DNA of 64,000 bases from the NCBI RefSeq assembly GCF_003729955.1, contig NZ_RJTX01000002.1:806001-870000 (forward strand), written 5' to 3'. Below, piece after piece: positions 33,623 to 42,222 of the stretch. The stretch's first letter is position 1, and each line of letters opens with the position of its first letter. Origin of the DNA: Chryseobacterium daecheongense. Lineage in GTDB: Bacteria; Bacteroidota; Bacteroidia; Flavobacteriales; Weeksellaceae. A model generated the notes under the pieces. The model worked only from the letters and a program-made list of their open reading frames with translations, ran no database searches and was not told the origin of the DNA. The position numbers were made by a program, and so were the translations under genes.

Positions 33623-34708
33623 ATGAAGAAAATACTATTTTGCTTTTTGATAGGAACTTCTTTGATCTCTCAATCATGCATCAATGATAACGAAGATCCT
33701 GTTTCCATAGCTCCTACGGATGGTGAAGTTGTCAATCCTGATGTGGGTGGAGCCACTCAGCCGAACCAGGCCTGGATTGATCTGGGAACCAATACGCAAA
33801 TCCTTACCAAAAGAACGGATTGGGATTTGGCTTTCTATTCCGGAAGTGCTTTTAAAGTAATGCTGAACTCTTCGATCATGATGGCTGCGGGAAAAATTCC
33901 TAATGCAACTGATATAGATTTAGTTACAGAAGCCAATGTAGCAACCTTAAAAGACGAAGTACAGGTCGCCAATTTTAATCCGGCCAACGTGGTTTATATT
34001 GATGATGTGAATGGGAATTTCCCTTCAGGATATACAGCGATTGAGGAAATCAAGGTCAACGATGCTGAAAACGCAGTATATCTTGTGAACATGGGAAAAG
34101 AAATTTATACCGGAACAGTAGCTACAGGATCGGTGGCAACAGGAGGAGACAGCAGGGGCTGGATGAAAGTTCAGGTAGTGAGATCAGGAGACGGCTATAA
34201 AGTAAAATATGCTAGTTTAAATGACACCACCCACAAAGAATTGACCATTACGAAGAATACAGCATATAATTACAATTTTGTAAGCCTGAAAAACAATAAA
34301 GAAGTGCCTGTTCAGCCCGAAAGAAAAAAATGGGACATTAGCTTCACCGTCTTTACTAATACTATTACGGGAGCAGGAAGCTATATTTATGCAGACTTTG
34401 TCACCATTAATAATTTAGGTGGAGCAGGAGCTTATGAAGTAAAAGTAACGGCACCTGCATCCGGTGTGGAAGCCTACAAGAATTTCAAGGCAACAGATAT
34501 TGATCAGTCTAAATTGATCTACAATGACCAGAGAGTAATCGGTTCCAATTGGAGAAATCCGGTGGGAGTGAACGGATTGGAAGTATATGGTGACCGTTTC
34601 TACATCATTAAAGATGCGGAAGGATATTACTTTAAGCTGAGATTCACAAGACTTACCAGTACAACCGGAGAACGTGGAAGACCACAATTCGAATATCAAC
34701 CTTTATAA
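33623..34708 (+). CDS. hmuY: HmuY family haem-binding lipoprotein
   Basis: 361 residues with a lipoprotein signal (MKKILFCFLIGTSLISQSC, Cys19). HmuY-type features include DWDLAFYSGSAFKVMLNSS near 70-90, a typical HmuY start, and a second similar half with KKWDISFTVFTNTI. In Porphyromonas HmuY takes haem from host proteins and passes it to HmuR. Sequence length is longer than classical HmuY, so it may hold two HmuY-like modules. It starts 10 bases after the receptor gene. Confidence 0.87.
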   Translation: MKKILFCFLIGTSLISQSCINDNEDPVSIAPTDGEVVNPDVGGATQPNQAWIDLGTNTQILTKRTDWDLAFYSGSAFKVMLNSSIMMAAGKIPNATDIDLVTEANVATLKDEVQVANFNPANVVYIDDVNGNFPSGYTAIEEIKVNDAENAVYLVNMGKEIYTGTVATGSVATGGDSRGWMKVQVVRSGDGYKVKYASLNDTTHKELTITKNTAYNYNFVSLKNNKEVPVQPERKKWDISFTVFTNTITGAGSYIYADFVTINNLGGAGAYEVKVTAPASGVEAYKNFKATDIDQSKLIYNDQRVIGSNWRNPVGVNGLEVYGDRFYIIKDAEGYYFKLRFTRLTSTTGERGRPQFEYQPL

Positions 34709-34730
34709 AAATAATCTAATCCATATCAAC

Positions 34731-35609
34731 ATGAAAAAAATTGTTGTAATAACATCTGTACTTTTAGCAGTGTATTCTTGCAAAAAAGCAGAGGAAACCA
34801 AAAAAGAAAACACTACAGAAGCTGCTTCAGAAGCTCCGAAAAGCAATCATAAAATCGTAACTCTGAGTGGCGGAATTACCGAGATTGTAAGCGCATTAGG
34901 CCATGAAAAAGAGATCGTGGGAACTGATGTTACCAGTACTTATCCTGAGACATTAAAAGCAACAGCCAAAGATTTAGGCCATGTAAGATCAATGACCATT
35001 GAGCCGATCATGGCAGTAAAGCCAACCCTGATTTTAGCCTCTGAAAAAGATATTAATCCGGAATTATTAGGGAAAATCAAATCTTCAGGGATTAAAGTTG
35101 AGGTTTTCAAGCAGGAATATTCAGTGGAAGGAACCAAAAAATTAATAGCAGATGTTGCCAAAGCTATAGGTAACACGGATTATCAGAAACTGATCGATAA
35201 GATTGATGCCGATCTGAAGCAAATTCAGCCTATCGCTAAAAAACCTAAAGTATTATTCATCTACGCCAGAGGAAATATGCTGATGGTAGGAGGGAAGAAC
35301 ACACCTATGGAAAAACTGATCACCATTGCAGGAGGGGAAAACGCAGTCAATGATTTCGAAGATTTCAAACCGTTAACACCTGAAGCTGTTGTAAAAGCAA
35401 ATCCGGACGTATTATTTTTCTTTACAAGCGGATTGCAGGGAGCAGGAGGAAACGAAGGAGCTCTTAAAATGCCTGGAGTTTCGCAGACCAATGCGGGTAA
35501 AAATAAAAGAATTATAGCCATGGACGGGGGATTGGTTTCAGGATTCGGACCAAGATTAGGAGAAGCAGCAGTAGGATTAAATAAGCTATTAATTGAAAAC
35601 ACAAAGTAA
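34731..35609 (+). CDS. hmuT: haem ABC transporter substrate-binding lipoprotein (HmuT)
   Basis: 292 residues from the ATG at 34731 (MKKIVVITSVLLAVYSC), with a lipobox ending at Cys17. A longer frame to 34674 lies within hmuY and lacks a signal. The cluster-A fold is visible: HKIVTLSGGITEIVSALGHEKEIVGTD, then VRSMTIEPIMAVKPTLILASE, and PDVLFFFTSGLQGAGG. HmuT binds haem in the periplasm for HmuUV. The hmuU start lies inside its 3' end. Confidence 0.9.
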   Translation: MKKIVVITSVLLAVYSCKKAEETKKENTTEAASEAPKSNHKIVTLSGGITEIVSALGHEKEIVGTDVTSTYPETLKATAKDLGHVRSMTIEPIMAVKPTLILASEKDINPELLGKIKSSGIKVEVFKQEYSVEGTKKLIADVAKAIGNTDYQKLIDKIDADLKQIQPIAKKPKVLFIYARGNMLMVGGKNTPMEKLITIAGGENAVNDFEDFKPLTPEAVVKANPDVLFFFTSGLQGAGGNEGALKMPGVSQTNAGKNKRIIAMDGGLVSGFGPRLGEAAVGLNKLLIENTK

Positions 35610-36633
35610 ACTCTACTTTTATTTTACTATAAGTGCCATACTGCTGATCCTTATCGCAGTATGGTCACTGAACACCGGGGTTTATGATTTTGGCGGAAAA
35701 TCCCCTTTCACGATATTGTGGCAGTCTATACAGGGAAACCCTGATTTGGCCTTAAGCGATCAATATGTGATCTGGGATGTACGTGCAGCGAGAATTGTAA
35801 TGGCTGTTCTGATCGGAAGCATGTTGGCTGTTTCAGGGACGGGATTGCAGGGACTTTTTAAAAACCCTTTAGCAACCGGAGATCTGATTGGTTTAACTTC
35901 CGGAGCAACCTTATTAGCTGCTGTTGCCATTGTTTTGGGAGGACATTTTAAAGAATATCTTCCTGAAGCGGTACAGTTTTCACTGGTAAGCCTGTCTGCA
36001 TTTATAGGGGCTTTTTTATCTATGATGTTGGTATACAGAATTTCTACCAATGGAGGAAAGACCAATATTGTGATGATGCTTTTAACGGGAGTTGCTATTA
36101 CTGCCATCGGATTTTCTATTACTGGCTTTCTGATCTATATTTCAAAAGATGAGCAATTGAGGGACCTTACTTTTTGGAATTTAGGGAGTTTAGCCGCAGC
36201 CACCTGGACGAAGAATATTGTTTTAGCAGTAGTGTTGATTATTTCTTACGTTATTTTACTGCCCAAAGGAAAAGCATTGAATGCCATGATGCTGGGTGAA
36301 AAAGATGCACAGCATTTAGGAATTAATGTCGAAAGACTGAAGAAGCAGATCATCATTATCACAGCATTAATGGTTGGAAGTAGTGTTGCTTTCTCAGGAA
36401 CAATCGGTTTTGTAGGACTTATTGTCCCTTATATTTTAAGGCTTTTATTTAAATCGAACTATACCTTTATTCTGCCTTTGTCAGCAGTTTGTGGGAGTAT
36501 TTTATTATTGACGGCTGACACATTCAGCCGGAGTATTGTAGCACCTTCGGAACTGCCGATCGGGATATTAACAGCATTGATGGGAGGACCGATTTTTATA
36601 GCGATTCTGGTTAAACATAAAAAATCATTGTAA
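35593..36633 (+). CDS. hmuU: haem ABC transporter permease (HmuU, FecCD family)
   Basis: 346-residue inner-membrane permease with about ten hydrophobic segments and FecCD signatures: DVRAARIVMAVLIGSMLAVSG, GLQGLFKNPLATGDLIGLTSGA, IGFVGLIVPYILRLLF. No ATG lies before the conserved part, so a TTG at 35593 is taken as start. It overlaps the hmuT stop by 17 bases, implying coupled translation. The stop overlaps the hmuV ATG by one base. Confidence 0.9.
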   Translation: MKTQSKLYFYFTISAILLILIAVWSLNTGVYDFGGKSPFTILWQSIQGNPDLALSDQYVIWDVRAARIVMAVLIGSMLAVSGTGLQGLFKNPLATGDLIGLTSGATLLAAVAIVLGGHFKEYLPEAVQFSLVSLSAFIGAFLSMMLVYRISTNGGKTNIVMMLLTGVAITAIGFSITGFLIYISKDEQLRDLTFWNLGSLAAATWTKNIVLAVVLIISYVILLPKGKALNAMMLGEKDAQHLGINVERLKKQIIIITALMVGSSVAFSGTIGFVGLIVPYILRLLFKSNYTFILPLSAVCGSILLLTADTFSRSIVAPSELPIGILTALMGGPIFIAILVKHKKSL

Positions 36634-37403
36634 TGATAAAAGCACATCAGATCAATTATAAGCATAAGGAATTCCATATTCTGGACGGTGTGGATGTTTC
36701 TTTAGAATATGGTGAGTTTTTAGCCATTGTTGGGCCCAACGGAGCAGGAAAGTCAAGTTTGCTAAGCGTATTGGCGAATGAAGTGAAATCCAAACAGAAG
36801 ATTCTGTTTAAAAGCAAACCTATCAACAATTGGGAAGTCAGAGAGCTTTCTATGCACAAAGCTAAATTTTCCCAGCACAACAGCGCTGATATTCCTCTTG
36901 AAGTAAAAGATGTAGTGATGATGGGAAGATACCCTTATTTTGACGGGCAGCCGAGAAAAGAAGATCATGAAGCCATGAATAATATGATGTATGAGACAGA
37001 TGTTTTTCATCTCAAAGACAGGGAGTATAATACTTTGTCCGGTGGAGAAAAGCAGCGTGTGCATCTATCCAGGGTGATGGCTCAATTGCAGAATGAAATT
37101 GCCCATAAACTTGTTTTTCTGGATGAGCCGCTGAATAATTTAGATATCAAACATCAATACAAAACGTTAGAAATTATAAAAAACTTTACTAAAAAAGCTA
37201 ACAGTGCTATCGTTGTTTTACACGACCTGAATTTAGCCGCACAGTTTGCGGACAAAATTTTACTGATGAAATCAGGAAAGGTTTCATCCTACGGGACACC
37301 GGAAGACGTTTTCACAGCTGAAAATATCAGTAATGCCTACAACTTTCCGTGTACCATTTGTCCGCATCCTATCAATCATAACCCAATGATCATTTTTGGA
37401 TAA
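36633..37403 (+). CDS. hmuV: haem ABC transporter ATP-binding protein (HmuV)
   Basis: 256-residue ABC ATPase. Walker A GPNGAGKSSLL (about 35-45), Q-loop in KFSQHNSAD, signature LSGGEKQRVHLSR (about 134), Walker B LVFLDEPLNNLD, and switch His in VVLHDLNLAAQF. Length and the family set FSQHNSADIPLEVKDVVMMGRYPYF fit haem importer ATPases. It shares one base with the hmuU stop and ends 2 bases before the methyltransferase gene. Confidence 0.93.
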   Translation: MIKAHQINYKHKEFHILDGVDVSLEYGEFLAIVGPNGAGKSSLLSVLANEVKSKQKILFKSKPINNWEVRELSMHKAKFSQHNSADIPLEVKDVVMMGRYPYFDGQPRKEDHEAMNNMMYETDVFHLKDREYNTLSGGEKQRVHLSRVMAQLQNEIAHKLVFLDEPLNNLDIKHQYKTLEIIKNFTKKANSAIVVLHDLNLAAQFADKILLMKSGKVSSYGTPEDVFTAENISNAYNFPCTICPHPINHNPMIIFG

Positions 37404-37405
37404 CC

Positions 37406-38056
37406 ATGGAAAAAGACGAACTAAGAATACTTGCTGAAAATCTTGCCTGTCCACAAGGGGAAAAAGGAATTGAAATAGGTGAAATGATGAATGAAACCAA
37501 TATCGGGATGACTTCAGAAAGCATTAAAGCTCTTTTGATAGAAGATAACGAGCATGTTCTTGAGATAGGACATGGCAACGCCGGACACCTGAAAACCATT
37601 GTAAGCAAAGCTAAAAATATTACCTATACCGGAATTGACATTTCCGAAACCATGCATTTCGAAGCTAAAAGACTGAACAAGGAATGGGAACTTCAGGCGG
37701 ATTTCGTCCTGTATGAAGGAAAAAAGCTTCCCTTTCAGGATGAAACCTTTGATAAGATATTTACCGTAAACACGGTGTATTTTTGGGAAGAACCCGTTGC
37801 ATTTCTCAATGAGATCCACAGAGTACTGAAAGACAGCGGAACTTTTGTTCTCACTTTCGGGCAAAGAGAATTCATGGAAAAACTACCTTTCATCACTTTC
37901 AATTTTACTTTATATAACAACAGTGAAATGGAAGAACTTGTCTCGGAAAGCGAATTCAAGAGAATGAAAATTTCTGAAAAGCAAGAAGACGTAAAAAGCA
38001 AAACAACCAACGAAACCATACAAAGAATATATACAGTTTTAACCATCAAAAAATAA
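37406..38056 (+). CDS. class I SAM-dependent methyltransferase in the haem operon
   Basis: 216 residues. The SAM-binding motif is VLEIGHGNAGHL (about 50-61), with TGIDISETM as motif II and LPFQDETFDKIFTVNTVYFW as the Methyltransf_11 central part. It is tightly packed between hmuV (2-base gap) and hmuS (5-base gap), so it belongs to the operon. The substrate is unknown; haem breakdown products are one possibility because of the neighbours. It does not carry the radical-SAM CxxxCxxC motif seen in anaerobic haem-degrading ChuW/HutW. Confidence 0.82.
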   Translation: MEKDELRILAENLACPQGEKGIEIGEMMNETNIGMTSESIKALLIEDNEHVLEIGHGNAGHLKTIVSKAKNITYTGIDISETMHFEAKRLNKEWELQADFVLYEGKKLPFQDETFDKIFTVNTVYFWEEPVAFLNEIHRVLKDSGTFVLTFGQREFMEKLPFITFNFTLYNNSEMEELVSESEFKRMKISEKQEDVKSKTTNETIQRIYTVLTIKK

Positions 38057-38061
38057 ATGAA

Positions 38062-39090
38062 ATGAGCACATTAGTAAATGATCTAAAAGAAAAATGGGAA
38101 GCTCTGAAAGCGGAAAATCCGCATTTGAGAATAAGAAATGCCGCTGAACAATTAGGAGTAAGCGAAGCCGAATTATTAATCACAAACATCGGGAATGAAG
38201 TAACAGTTCTAAAGCCGGAATTTGCAAATATCTTGTCAGAAGTTGAACAATTAGGAAAAGTAATGGCTCTTACCCGTAACGATGAATGCGTTCACGAAAG
38301 AAAAGGAACTTACCTGAACGGAGATTTTAGCAGTCCTCATGCACAATTATTTGTGGGTGAAGATATTGACCTTAGAATCTTCTTACACTCATGGAAGTTT
38401 GCTTTTGCGGTGGTAGAAGGAGATAAAAAGAGCCTTCAGTTTTTCGGAAAAGACGGTTTGGCACTTCATAAGATCTATCTTACAAAAGACAGCAATGCAG
38501 AAGCTTTTGATGTTATCGTAGAAAAATATAAAGCGGAAGATCAGGATCAGACTTTTGAATTTGAAGCAGTTGCTGCGAAACCAGTAGAAAAGCCGGATGC
38601 TGAAATTGATGTGGAAGGTTTCCAAAAAGAATGGAGAGAGCTGACAGACACCCACAATTTCTTCATGATGACCAGAAAATATGGGGTGAGCAGAACCCAG
38701 GCTTTAAGATTGGCTCCGGAAGGATTTGCGGTGAAAATCGACAATTCTAAAGTAGTAAACGTTCTTGAAGATGCTTCAGAAAAGAATATCCCAATCATGG
38801 TATTCGTTGGAAACAGAGGAATCATTCAGATTCACACAGGAAATGTGAAGAAAACGCTTTGGCACCAACAATGGTTCAACGTTATGGACCCGGACTTCAA
38901 TTTACACCTGGATGTAACCAAAATCGCAGAAGCTTGGATCGTTAAAAAACCTACGGAAGATGGTGAAGTAACGGCGATAGAAGTATTTAATAAAGAAGGA
39001 GATTTTATTGTTCAGTTCTTTGGAAAAAGAAAACCCGGAATTCCTGAATTACAGGAATGGAAGGATCTTGTAGCAGAATTAGAGAAATAA
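38062..39090 (+). CDS. hmuS: haemin-degrading factor (HmuS/HemS family)
   Basis: 342-residue cytoplasmic protein made of two HemS-type repeats (about 1-165 and 185-342). Each begins with a related helix: LKEKWEALKAENPHLRIRNAAEQLGVSEAE and FQKEWRELTDTHNFFMMTRKYGVSRTQAL. HemS/ChuS proteins store, carry or degrade haem. The first repeat contains FLHSWKFAFAVVEGDKKSLQFFG, and the second IQIHTGNVKKTLWHQQWFNVMDPDFNLHLD, which is the typical family fingerprint. It ends the operon 20 bases before a terminator. Confidence 0.92.
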   Translation: MSTLVNDLKEKWEALKAENPHLRIRNAAEQLGVSEAELLITNIGNEVTVLKPEFANILSEVEQLGKVMALTRNDECVHERKGTYLNGDFSSPHAQLFVGEDIDLRIFLHSWKFAFAVVEGDKKSLQFFGKDGLALHKIYLTKDSNAEAFDVIVEKYKAEDQDQTFEFEAVAAKPVEKPDAEIDVEGFQKEWRELTDTHNFFMMTRKYGVSRTQALRLAPEGFAVKIDNSKVVNVLEDASEKNIPIMVFVGNRGIIQIHTGNVKKTLWHQQWFNVMDPDFNLHLDVTKIAEAWIVKKPTEDGEVTAIEVFNKEGDFIVQFFGKRKPGIPELQEWKDLVAELEK

Positions 39091-39110
39091 TAGTTAGATG
39101 ATTTGAATGA

Positions 39111-39145
39111 GGCCGTTTTGTTTGTCATGCAAAGCGGTCTTTTTT
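39111..39145 (+). terminator. terminator ending the haem operon
   Basis: GGCCGTTTTG (39111-39120) pairs with CAAAGCGGTC (39130-39139) including two wobble pairs, then T6. Confidence 0.75.
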
Positions 39146-39224
39146 CTTACTATGTAAACTGAGGATAAAGTAAATTTAATGTTGGCTTTCTTTTGTAGTT
39201 TGGAAATAGTAGTATTTTTATAAC

Positions 39225-40106
39225 ATGATAAGAATGAAAAATATTTTCATAGCCCTGTTGATGGCAGGATATTCTTTCCTGAATGCACAGGAGTTTAAGG
39301 CTTACCAGTTTTATGATCAGAAAGGGAAAGCCATTAGCACGGATAAATTAATTAAAGAACTGGCGGAATATGATGTTGTGTTTTTTGGTGAAAACCATAA
39401 CAATTCCATTAATCACTGGCTTCAGCTGAAAGTGACGGAAGCTCTGTATACCTTTAAAAAAGGACAGCTTATCCTGGGAGCTGAAATGTTCGAAAGAGAT
39501 AATCAATCCCAATTGAATCAGTATTTAGCAGGGACTTTTGATGCCAAAACGCTGAAAGATTCCGCCCGGTTATGGAATAATTATACCACAGATTATAAAC
39601 CTTTGGTGGATTTTGCAAAAGCTCAAAAGCTGAATTTCGTTGCCACTAATATTCCCAGAAGGTATGCCTCTCAAACCGCTAAAGAAGGGATTGAATCTTT
39701 ACTTACATTAAGCGAAAAGGAGAAATCCTATATTGCTCAATTACCCATCAAAGTGAGCCTCGAAACTCCCGGTTATAAGGAAATGAAAGCTATGATGGGG
39801 GACCACGCCGAAGGAACGAAGGTAATGAATTTCATTTCTGCACAAGCCACAAAAGACGCAACGATGGCGGAATCTATCCTGAAAAATATTCAACAGGGAA
39901 AAACATTTATTCATTACAACGGAAATTATCACAGCAAGGAATTTGGCGGGATTTACTGGTATATCAAACAAAAGAATCCCCATCTGAAAATGGCAGTGAT
40001 CTCGGTTTTTGAAACAGAAAATCCGGATTTGAGGATTCCTGAAAAAGATTATACCCCAACGAATTTCAATCTGGTTATTCCATCGGACATGACCAAGACA
40101 TTCTGA
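39225..40106 (+). CDS. ChaN family (haem-binding) secreted protein
   Basis: 293 residues with a signal peptide (about 1-20, SFLNAQEF). The ChaN/DUF399 hallmark DVVFFGENHNNSINHWLQLKVTEAL lies near residues 48-72 and AEMFERDNQSQLNQYL about 85-100. Second half HYNGNYHSKEFGGIYWYIK is also typical. Campylobacter ChaN binds two haems and is iron-regulated. Position after the haem operon fits, but it has its own terminator-separated unit. The signal lacks a lipobox Cys, so it seems periplasmic. Confidence 0.82.
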   Translation: MIRMKNIFIALLMAGYSFLNAQEFKAYQFYDQKGKAISTDKLIKELAEYDVVFFGENHNNSINHWLQLKVTEALYTFKKGQLILGAEMFERDNQSQLNQYLAGTFDAKTLKDSARLWNNYTTDYKPLVDFAKAQKLNFVATNIPRRYASQTAKEGIESLLTLSEKEKSYIAQLPIKVSLETPGYKEMKAMMGDHAEGTKVMNFISAQATKDATMAESILKNIQQGKTFIHYNGNYHSKEFGGIYWYIKQKNPHLKMAVISVFETENPDLRIPEKDYTPTNFNLVIPSDMTKTF

Positions 40107-40208
40107 CTTTCCACGAAACATTACCAAATAGAACGGGCTCTAACCCGTTTTTTATTTTTGACAAAGAAACTGTCATGCTGAATGGTAAAAACTATTCATC
40201 GCAATATC

Positions 40209-40216
40209 TATCTTTG
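40209..40216 (+). promoter_or_regulatory. -7 box of the deformylase-like gene (TATCTTTG)
   Basis: Exact TAnnTTTG 17 bases before the ATG at 40234. Confidence 0.45.
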
Positions 40217-40233
40217 TATTACAAAAGTTAAAC

Positions 40234-40851
40234 ATGAAAAAATTCCCTTTTCTATTCCTGATCCTGATAAGCTTTGTCCATGCTCAGAAGCTCACGCCTA
40301 AAGAACTTTCCATTATTAATCAGGGAGATATAAACTCAGCACTTCCAATTTATCAAACAACAGATCCGGAGCAGCATAAAACGTTATTAAGCACTTCTAC
40401 GGAAGTCGATCCGGTTGATCCTAATACAGCCACTTTGGTTAAAAGGATGAAGCTTTCTCTTCTTACAACAGACGGTGGAGTAGGAATTGCTGCACCACAA
40501 GTAGGAATTAATAGAAAAATAATCTGGGTACAGCGTTTTGATAAAGAAGGGGAGCCTTTGGAATATTTCATCAATCCTGTTATTGTCTGGAGATCCGAAA
40601 TACAAAACCTGGGACCTGAAGGGGATCTGTCAATTCCAGATTTCAGGGATCAGTTTTATAGAAGCAAAGTTATTCAGTTGGAATATGTGGATTTGAAGGG
40701 ACAGAAATATTCAGAGCTCGTGGAAGGATTTACCGCAGTCATCTTTCAGCACGAAATAGACCATCTTTTCGGAATCCTGATTTCAGATAAAAAAGAAAAG
40801 CAGAAAAACGATACTTACCAGAAAGTGGATGCTTTTCAGAAGAACCCATAA
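40234..40851 (+). CDS. secreted peptide deformylase-like protein with altered metal site
   Basis: 205 residues with an N-terminal signal peptide (MKKFPFLFLILISFVHAQ), which ordinary cytoplasmic PDF lacks. PDF motif I GGVGIAAPQVG (81-91) and motif III FQHEIDHLFG (171-180, His173 and His177, Glu174) are intact. In motif II the metal-ligand Cys of EGCLS is replaced: the protein reads EGDLS with Asp131. It is therefore either a metal-binding variant with Asp as ligand or a repurposed periplasmic protein. A normal def gene would be expected elsewhere. Confidence 0.82.
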   Translation: MKKFPFLFLILISFVHAQKLTPKELSIINQGDINSALPIYQTTDPEQHKTLLSTSTEVDPVDPNTATLVKRMKLSLLTTDGGVGIAAPQVGINRKIIWVQRFDKEGEPLEYFINPVIVWRSEIQNLGPEGDLSIPDFRDQFYRSKVIQLEYVDLKGQKYSELVEGFTAVIFQHEIDHLFGILISDKKEKQKNDTYQKVDAFQKNP

Positions 40852-40852
40852 T

Positions 40853-40884
40853 AAAAACAGGCGATCATTTGATCGCCTGTTTTT
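40853..40884. terminator. bidirectional terminator after the deformylase-like gene
   Basis: AAAAACAGGCGATCA (40853-40867) is perfectly complementary to TGATCGCCTGTTTTT (40870-40884). Long A and T tails on both sides serve both convergent genes. Confidence 0.9.
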
Positions 40885-41191
40885 ATTTAATGTCGTTAAT
40901 CTGTCTTATAATATTCGTATTATTTTCAATACCTATATTAAAGGCTTTTCCCTCTTTAGCACTCTGGTTCAGTTTCTCCAAAAGAGACTTATAATCGGAA
41001 TCTTTTTTTGAGAGATAAAAAACCTGCTGGCTTATCCCAATCGTAATCCGCAGAAATTTTTCAGGATTTTCCGGATCTTCAGAGACCTGATTGATCGTTG
41101 AGTTATTATACCAGGTTAAATTCTGTGAATTGGGATTGCTATTGGAACAAGAAGTTATCATAAAGAGTACTATATAAATCCATGCTTTCAT
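40883..41191 (-). CDS. small lipoprotein resembling the protein-glutaminase propeptide
   Basis: 102 residues from the ATG at 41191 (MKAWIYIVLFMITSC), a lipoprotein signal with Cys15. A longer frame to 41341 overlaps the glutaminase gene and lacks a sensible signal. Residues about 47-99 (LRITIGISQQVFYLSKKDSD ... FNIGIENNTNIIRQI) line up by eye with residues 59-112 of the upstream enzyme's propeptide (LKVSFILSAQFYEIKPTKEN ... IHVFMKNNSNEIVKVEK). It lies 65 bases downstream on the same strand. A role as membrane-anchored inhibitor or chaperone of the enzyme is inference; the similarity is weak to moderate. Confidence 0.65.
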   Translation of the reverse strand: MKAWIYIVLFMITSCSNSNPNSQNLTWYNNSTINQVSEDPENPEKFLRITIGISQQVFYLSKKDSDYKSLLEKLNQSAKEGKAFNIGIENNTNIIRQINDIK

Positions 41192-41256
41192 AAAAATAGT
41201 ATTAAAAAGCAACCCCTGCAATTTGCGCAGAATATACAGGAGCTGCATAGTAAGTT

Positions 41257-42222
41257 TTAAGAGATTCCTCCACAGTGCGATACACTCGGTGCAGGAGTCG
41301 GAGAACAACCTGAAAGAGATGAGAACGTTGTCAGTACACAATTGGTATTGATATAACTGTTATCATACAGGTAAGAACCGGTTGAGCTTCTGTAATAAAT
41401 ATTTCCTGCCGTATTCGCATATGAAGAGGAAGAAGCTGTTCCGCAAGAGGTATTTACACATGCATTTCTCCAGGTAGTTTCGGTAACAGGTCCGTTAGGA
41501 AACAGGGAAGGATCAATAATTCTTTTTTCAGTAACTCCGGAAGCATTTTTATAGCTCACCAAAATGGCTACATGATAATTCCATGATACGCAGCAAGAAC
41601 CGGTAGACGCTTTCAGGTTTCCATAGATAAACTGTTTTTCACAGTCATATCCATTATTTACTAAAATTTGTCTCATTTTGTGAGCTCTTGCATAGCATCC
41701 GTCCACCGCATATCTGAATGTGATACACGGAGAAGAAGCTGTGGAAGTTCCGCAAGACTGATTTTTAATTTGGGTAAACATACTGTTTAAAGTTGCCACA
41801 TTAGGGAGGACAGATGTTAATTTGTTAAGTTCCTGTTTTTCTCCTTTGGTTAGAATAGATCTGAAGTATTTGATGTCTTCTTCACTTCCTTTTTCAACCT
41901 TCACGATCTCATTACTGTTATTTTTCATGAAAACATGGATAGGTGATTCATTTTGTATAGCCTCCTTAATCAAACTGATATATTCTTCGTTTTCTTTGGT
42001 AGGCTTGATTTCATAGAACTGGGCACTGAGAATAAAAGAAACTTTCAACGTTCCGTTTTCTTCATTGATTCCCACAGGAACCGTTTTTCCGAAGTCCCTT
42101 GAAGCAATCGGGGTACTCGTGTTTTCTTTTCCGACTACATCCTGATTGGTAGAGGAGTCTGAGCAGGCATTTGATGACAATACAGTCAAAAATACCACCA
42201 TTGATAAGAATAGTTTTTTCAT
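41257..42222 (-). CDS. protein-glutaminase (protein deamidase), preproenzyme
   Basis: 321-residue secreted enzyme turning protein-bound Gln into Glu with release of ammonia (EC 3.5.1.44). A signal sequence ends at about residue 19-20 (SSNAC); the Cys could make it a lipoprotein, though the box is not canonical. The propeptide covers about 20-134 and the mature enzyme starts near Leu135 (LTSVLPNVATLNS). The catalytic triad has Cys176 (VDGCYARAHKM), His217 (NYHVAIL) and Asp237 (RIIDPSLF). Spacing matches the Cys42/His83/Asp103 of the Chryseobacterium proteolyticum enzyme. Many Cys suggest disulfides. Confidence 0.93.
   Translation of the reverse strand: MKKLFLSMVVFLTVLSSNACSDSSTNQDVVGKENTSTPIASRDFGKTVPVGINEENGTLKVSFILSAQFYEIKPTKENEEYISLIKEAIQNESPIHVFMKNNSNEIVKVEKGSEEDIKYFRSILTKGEKQELNKLTSVLPNVATLNSMFTQIKNQSCGTSTASSPCITFRYAVDGCYARAHKMRQILVNNGYDCEKQFIYGNLKASTGSCCVSWNYHVAILVSYKNASGVTEKRIIDPSLFPNGPVTETTWRNACVNTSCGTASSSSYANTAGNIYYRSSTGSYLYDNSYINTNCVLTTFSSLSGCSPTPAPSVSHCGGIS

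Noticed and set aside
41192..41341. 50-residue extension of the small lipoprotein overlapping the protein-glutaminase gene
   Set aside because: The inner ATG gives a perfect lipoprotein signal; the extension has none and overlaps the enzyme's coding sequence.
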